From assembly GCA_002408125.1 (NCBI GenBank), contig DHQO01000002.1, positions 229,403 through 293,402 of the forward strand: a stretch of 64,000 bases of DNA, given 5' to 3'. The stretch is from Hyphomonadaceae bacterium UBA5336. Its GTDB lineage: Bacteria > Pseudomonadota > Alphaproteobacteria > Caulobacterales > Hyphomonadaceae. The notes under the pieces are model-generated. The model saw only the letters and a list, made by a program, of their open reading frames with translations. It had not been told where the DNA came from and searched no databases. Position numbers and translations under genes: made by a program. This document shows, in pieces, positions 61,399 to 64,000 of this stretch. The first letter of the stretch is position 1. Every line of letters begins with the position of its first letter.

Positions 61399-62412
61399 CT
61401 ATTCTGTCACCAGGTGGAACAGCTCCTCGGCGCGCAGCCCGGCGTCCTTCCAATAGATCGCCACCGCCTGCTTTTCCACGCGCTCCAGGATCAGCACGCC
61501 GCCATCGGCGTCCGGCAGGGTGACCCCGCCGAGAGAGGGCGGCAGCGTGTCACCCTCGCCGATCCAGTGCCAGGCTTCGGTCTGCGCGATATAGCCCGGC
61601 GGTAGGCCGGCCAACTCGCCCGCAATCCCGGCCATATCGAGCCATGTCCCGGCCCGGCAGAGCGCCAGACCACGGGCACCATCCTGCCGGCGGCGGATCT
61701 GGGCGACCTCGTCCAGTGACCCATCGCCGTCAACGTCCCCGCCGAGCGTGCGCGGCAGGATCTGGGCATCCAACGCATACGTCGCCAAATCCAGCCCGCA
61801 GGCCGCGAAGATTTCCTCTTCCTGCGGCAGGTAATCCGGGCTCTGCGCATCGGCCTCAGCGCGGATCTCAGCCTCGGTTTTCGGCCAGCTCACACAAGCC
61901 TCGAATTCCAGCCAGGTCATCCTGGCCGTCTCACCCGGCGCGAGGTCGGACAGGCCATAATCGCGGACCTTGAGCCAGCCGATGCCATCGCCGGTGGTCT
62001 CCAACCCGGCCAGGTCCGGAGCCACCACAAAAGCGCGCATCTCCTGCGGTGCGTTCACCTCGCCGGTATTGGGGCCGGTATTATCGGCATTGCGGAAGTG
62101 CCAGCCATAGATCTCGCGCGGGCTCGGCCCATGGCGCGGCGGCGTGCCGGTGGTGAGGTCCACGCCCTCGGCAAAGACATGCACCTGCCAGCCAGGCTCG
62201 GCGCGCGAGAGGATAAACTCCCAGCCATTGGGCAGGGTCTGGCTGAAATTGTGCTCACCATGGATCTCCGGCGGAATGTATCGGTTGAGCTCGCCGGACC
62301 CATCCGTGCCGAGGATCGCCACGGCGTGGGTCTCCTCCGTCGGCTCGCAGGTCTGCGCCGCGCCGAGCCCGGCCCAGCCGAGCGCGAATGCCAGCATGGC
62401 AAGGCGTTTCAT
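61399..62412 (-). CDS. Exported protein of unknown function
   Basis: 337 residues, signal peptide MKRLAMLAFALGWAGLGAAQ. The mature part is a globular beta-rich protein without a recognised domain; visible features are cysteines at CEPTEETH, CVSWP and CGLDLATYALDAQ, and a DVDGDGSLDEV loop like a single EF-hand/dockerin calcium loop around residue 235. Its start overlaps the stop of the preceding gene by four bases (ATGA). The signal peptides of this pair share ALGWAG, so the two may be distant paralogues or co-evolved partners. Confidence 0.65.
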   Translation of the reverse strand: MKRLAMLAFALGWAGLGAAQTCEPTEETHAVAILGTDGSGELNRYIPPEIHGEHNFSQTLPNGWEFILSRAEPGWQVHVFAEGVDLTTGTPPRHGPSPREIYGWHFRNADNTGPNTGEVNAPQEMRAFVVAPDLAGLETTGDGIGWLKVRDYGLSDLAPGETARMTWLEFEACVSWPKTEAEIRAEADAQSPDYLPQEEEIFAACGLDLATYALDAQILPRTLGGDVDGDGSLDEVAQIRRRQDGARGLALCRAGTWLDMAGIAGELAGLPPGYIAQTEAWHWIGEGDTLPPSLGGVTLPDADGGVLILERVEKQAVAIYWKDAGLRAEELFHLVTE

Positions 62413-63056
62413 TCGCCGGCCTCGCCTTCATACCAGGAATGCGTGATCAGCACCGACTGGGCGATCATCGCGGCGGCCTGATCGGCGCTGTAGCGCTCAC
62501 CGCTTGCATCCCCGTCGAAGCTCTCCATCAGGCCCGCCACCCGGGTCTCGGTCAGCGCGATGAAATCCGGCCAGGGCTTGCCGCCTTCCGGCGGACGGCC
62601 GGAGGCCTCCAGCTCGGCAAGCTTGGTATCGATGGCGGTGAGAATATCGGAATGGTCAAGCCGCAGCGCGGTCTGGCGGAAGACGGCCGGCGGTGTGTCC
62701 ATCTTGGCGAACACCCGATAGGCGATGAGATAGGGCGGCAGGAGTTCCGTCTCCATGTTCTGTCCGGCTGCATCGATATAGGTGTTGAGGAACTCGTCCT
62801 CACAGGGCGTCCGGCCGGCGCGTTCGGCCGCCGCGGCAGCCACTTCAGCGCGGCGCGCATTGTCCCAGCCGGCCATCTCCATTTCCATCATCGCCCGCAA
62901 GCCGTCGGCCTGCCAGGGCGCCAGAAGCCCGCAGGCTTCGCCTCGCCCGGCCACGGTCTCAAGGATGACAATGGACTGGTCCGGCCCCGGCAGGCCCTGC
63001 GCGCAGGCCGTCCCGGCCCAGCCGAGCGCAAGCGCAATCATTGTGTGTCTGATCAT
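62409..63056 (-). CDS. Exported protein of unknown function
   Basis: 215 residues, signal peptide MIRHTMIALALGWAGTACAQ. Mostly helical with two cysteines (EACGLLAPWQ; RTPCEDEF) that could form a disulfide. No domain recognised. It is translationally coupled to the next exported protein and probably functions with it. The region 63057-63214 upstream holds the promoter but no feature that I could name. Confidence 0.65.
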   Translation of the reverse strand: MIRHTMIALALGWAGTACAQGLPGPDQSIVILETVAGRGEACGLLAPWQADGLRAMMEMEMAGWDNARRAEVAAAAAERAGRTPCEDEFLNTYIDAAGQNMETELLPPYLIAYRVFAKMDTPPAVFRQTALRLDHSDILTAIDTKLAELEASGRPPEGGKPWPDFIALTETRVAGLMESFDGDASGERYSADQAAAMIAQSVLITHSWYEGEAGE

Positions 63057-63214
63057 GTGCGTCCTCTCCCGCTTCCAGTCCTAGCAGCAAGCCGGGCGCA
63101 GGCCAAACCGGCAGCGGGCAATGGTTACCGGAATGTTGTTTGACCGTAACGTTCCCCTCGTCATTGTGAGCTTCGACCACACCGTGTGTGGAATTCACAA
63201 GGCGGGAGGCGGAC

Positions 63215-64000
63215 ATGAAAAAAGTCCTGGTTGTGGTCCTGATGGTGGTGAGCCTTGCCGGCGTGACCCTGTTCGGCCAGTGGACCGAGATTGATTTTCT
63301 CGGAATGGTTGTCGAGCGGGCCAATCCCACGCTGGACACCGCGCATGCCGACGCGCCGGGCGAAACAGGTGAGACCATCTCCGAAGTCTCGGAGACCGAC
63401 ACCATCCCGAAACACAGCGAACCTGCCGTATCCGAGCCCGCAGAAGAGGCCGCCACCGACACCACGCCCCCGCCGGTCGATCCTGTGCCCGATGCCGAAC
63501 TGCCGATCCCGGCCGCCAGCGATTTCGAGCTCACGGGCACGCTCGGCATCTGCCCGCGGATGACCGTTTCAAACGCCCCTGAAACCGAAGAAGATCTCGC
63601 CATTGCCGGCTATGAACCCTTCGTCCAGGCCGAGGGCACGGTGCTGCTTGCCGTGGCGCCGACAGAGGGCTGCGTGAGCTCCGGCATGGGCGTGCGCAAT
63701 GGCCGGGTCCACAAGGGCCTCGATTTCCGCACCGACGATCCCGGCATGGTCTATGCCGCCGCACCGGGCACCATCCTGGAGGCCCATTACCGTCAGGACT
63801 ATGGCAACCAGGTCGTGATCGATCATGGCGAGGGCGTCTTCACCCGCTATGCGCATCTCGCCAGTTTTGCACCCGATATTGCCGAAGGCGGCAAGGTCCA
63901 GCTCGGCACGCCGCTCGGGCCGATGGGCAATACCGCCTCCTACTCGATCCCGGTACACCTGCATTACGAGGTTCTGGTCGGGGACTATGACACCCCGGCC
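63215..64000 (+). CDS. M23 (LytM) family metallopeptidase, cut by right edge
   Basis: 262 codons in the window, frame still open at the edge. GGGAGGCGG precedes the ATG. An N-terminal membrane helix/signal (KKVLVVVLMVVSLAGVTLF) is followed by a Pro/Glu/Thr-rich linker (about 45-90) and a LytM domain with zinc motifs HKGLDFRTD and HLHYEV and the catalytic GNQVVIDHGEGVFTRYAHL block. Such proteins hydrolyse peptidoglycan cross-bridges or regulate amidases during division and envelope growth. Confidence 0.85.
   Translation, partial: MKKVLVVVLMVVSLAGVTLFGQWTEIDFLGMVVERANPTLDTAHADAPGETGETISEVSETDTIPKHSEPAVSEPAEEAATDTTPPPVDPVPDAELPIPAASDFELTGTLGICPRMTVSNAPETEEDLAIAGYEPFVQAEGTVLLAVAPTEGCVSSGMGVRNGRVHKGLDFRTDDPGMVYAAAPGTILEAHYRQDYGNQVVIDHGEGVFTRYAHLASFAPDIAEGGKVQLGTPLGPMGNTASYSIPVHLHYEVLVGDYDTPA

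Noticed and set aside
1..64000. tRNA, rRNA, CRISPR, transposase or phage genes
   Set aside because: None was recognised on reading the window; no direct-repeat array or transposase-like protein was seen. A covariance-model search would be needed to exclude small RNAs.

Overview
The window is GC-rich, densely packed DNA of an alphaproteobacterium. The best lineage evidence is at 54-61 kb: an rcdA (DUF1465, CtrA-degradation adaptor) gene preceded by a DUF1192 gene, a CobT-type cobaltochelatase subunit, and tsaD and gpsA. Together with the many TonB-dependent receptors (TBDRs) this suggests a Caulobacterales/Hyphomonadaceae/Maricaulales-type aquatic bacterium; the genus cannot be fixed by eye. 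No rRNA, tRNA, CRISPR array, insertion sequence or integrase was recognised.

Layout. (1) 0-16 kb is an accessory catabolic island: a cut-off exported gene, DUF1838, a truncated GH3 and a GH1 glycosidase, a TBDR, two amidohydrolases, an MhpA-like flavin monooxygenase, a ThuA-domain lipoprotein, a glutathione S-transferase and a TetR regulator. Two further genes here are broken (a GST and a TBDR). Six copies of a 15-bp palindrome sit in its promoters. (2) 16-22 kb is a heavy-metal RND efflux operon with a His-rich adaptor and a small His-rich periplasmic protein. (3) 23-35 kb holds acetoacetyl-CoA synthetase, LysR, a flavin monooxygenase, an aromatic-acid transporter, a PhoD-like phosphodiesterase, a TBDR and a fumarylacetoacetase-family hydrolase. 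A 19-bp dyad (CGATA-N9-TATCG) occurs beside several of them. (4) 35-49 kb holds an acyl-CoA ligase, an extradiol-type dioxygenase, a second FAH-family hydrolase, a sulfatase, a CapA-like lipoprotein, an aldo/keto reductase, a carboxylesterase, a TetR and a TBDR/acyl-CoA-ligase chimera. A third operator type (GAC-N6-GTC) occurs here. (5) 49-64 kb is mostly housekeeping: gpsA, tsaD, quinone oxidoreductase, rcdA, arsC/aqpS, cobT and an M23 peptidase cut by the right edge. A TetR/small-peptide/DUF3667 block lies between gpsA and tsaD.

Taken together, regions 1, 3 and 4 look like a multi-part system for taking up and dismantling conjugated (glycosylated, sulfated, esterified) aromatic compounds: outer-membrane receptors, exported deconjugating hydrolases, flavin hydroxylases, ring-cleavage and C-C hydrolases, and CoA activation. 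The substrate cannot be read from sequence.

The most unusual aspect is the combination of three distinct palindromic operator families with an accumulation of deletion scars: GH3 joined in frame to DUF1838, a TBDR plug joined in frame to the C-terminal part of an acyl-CoA ligase, a beheaded and frameshifted TBDR, an amber-interrupted GST, a possible tetR stub and a shortened marR.
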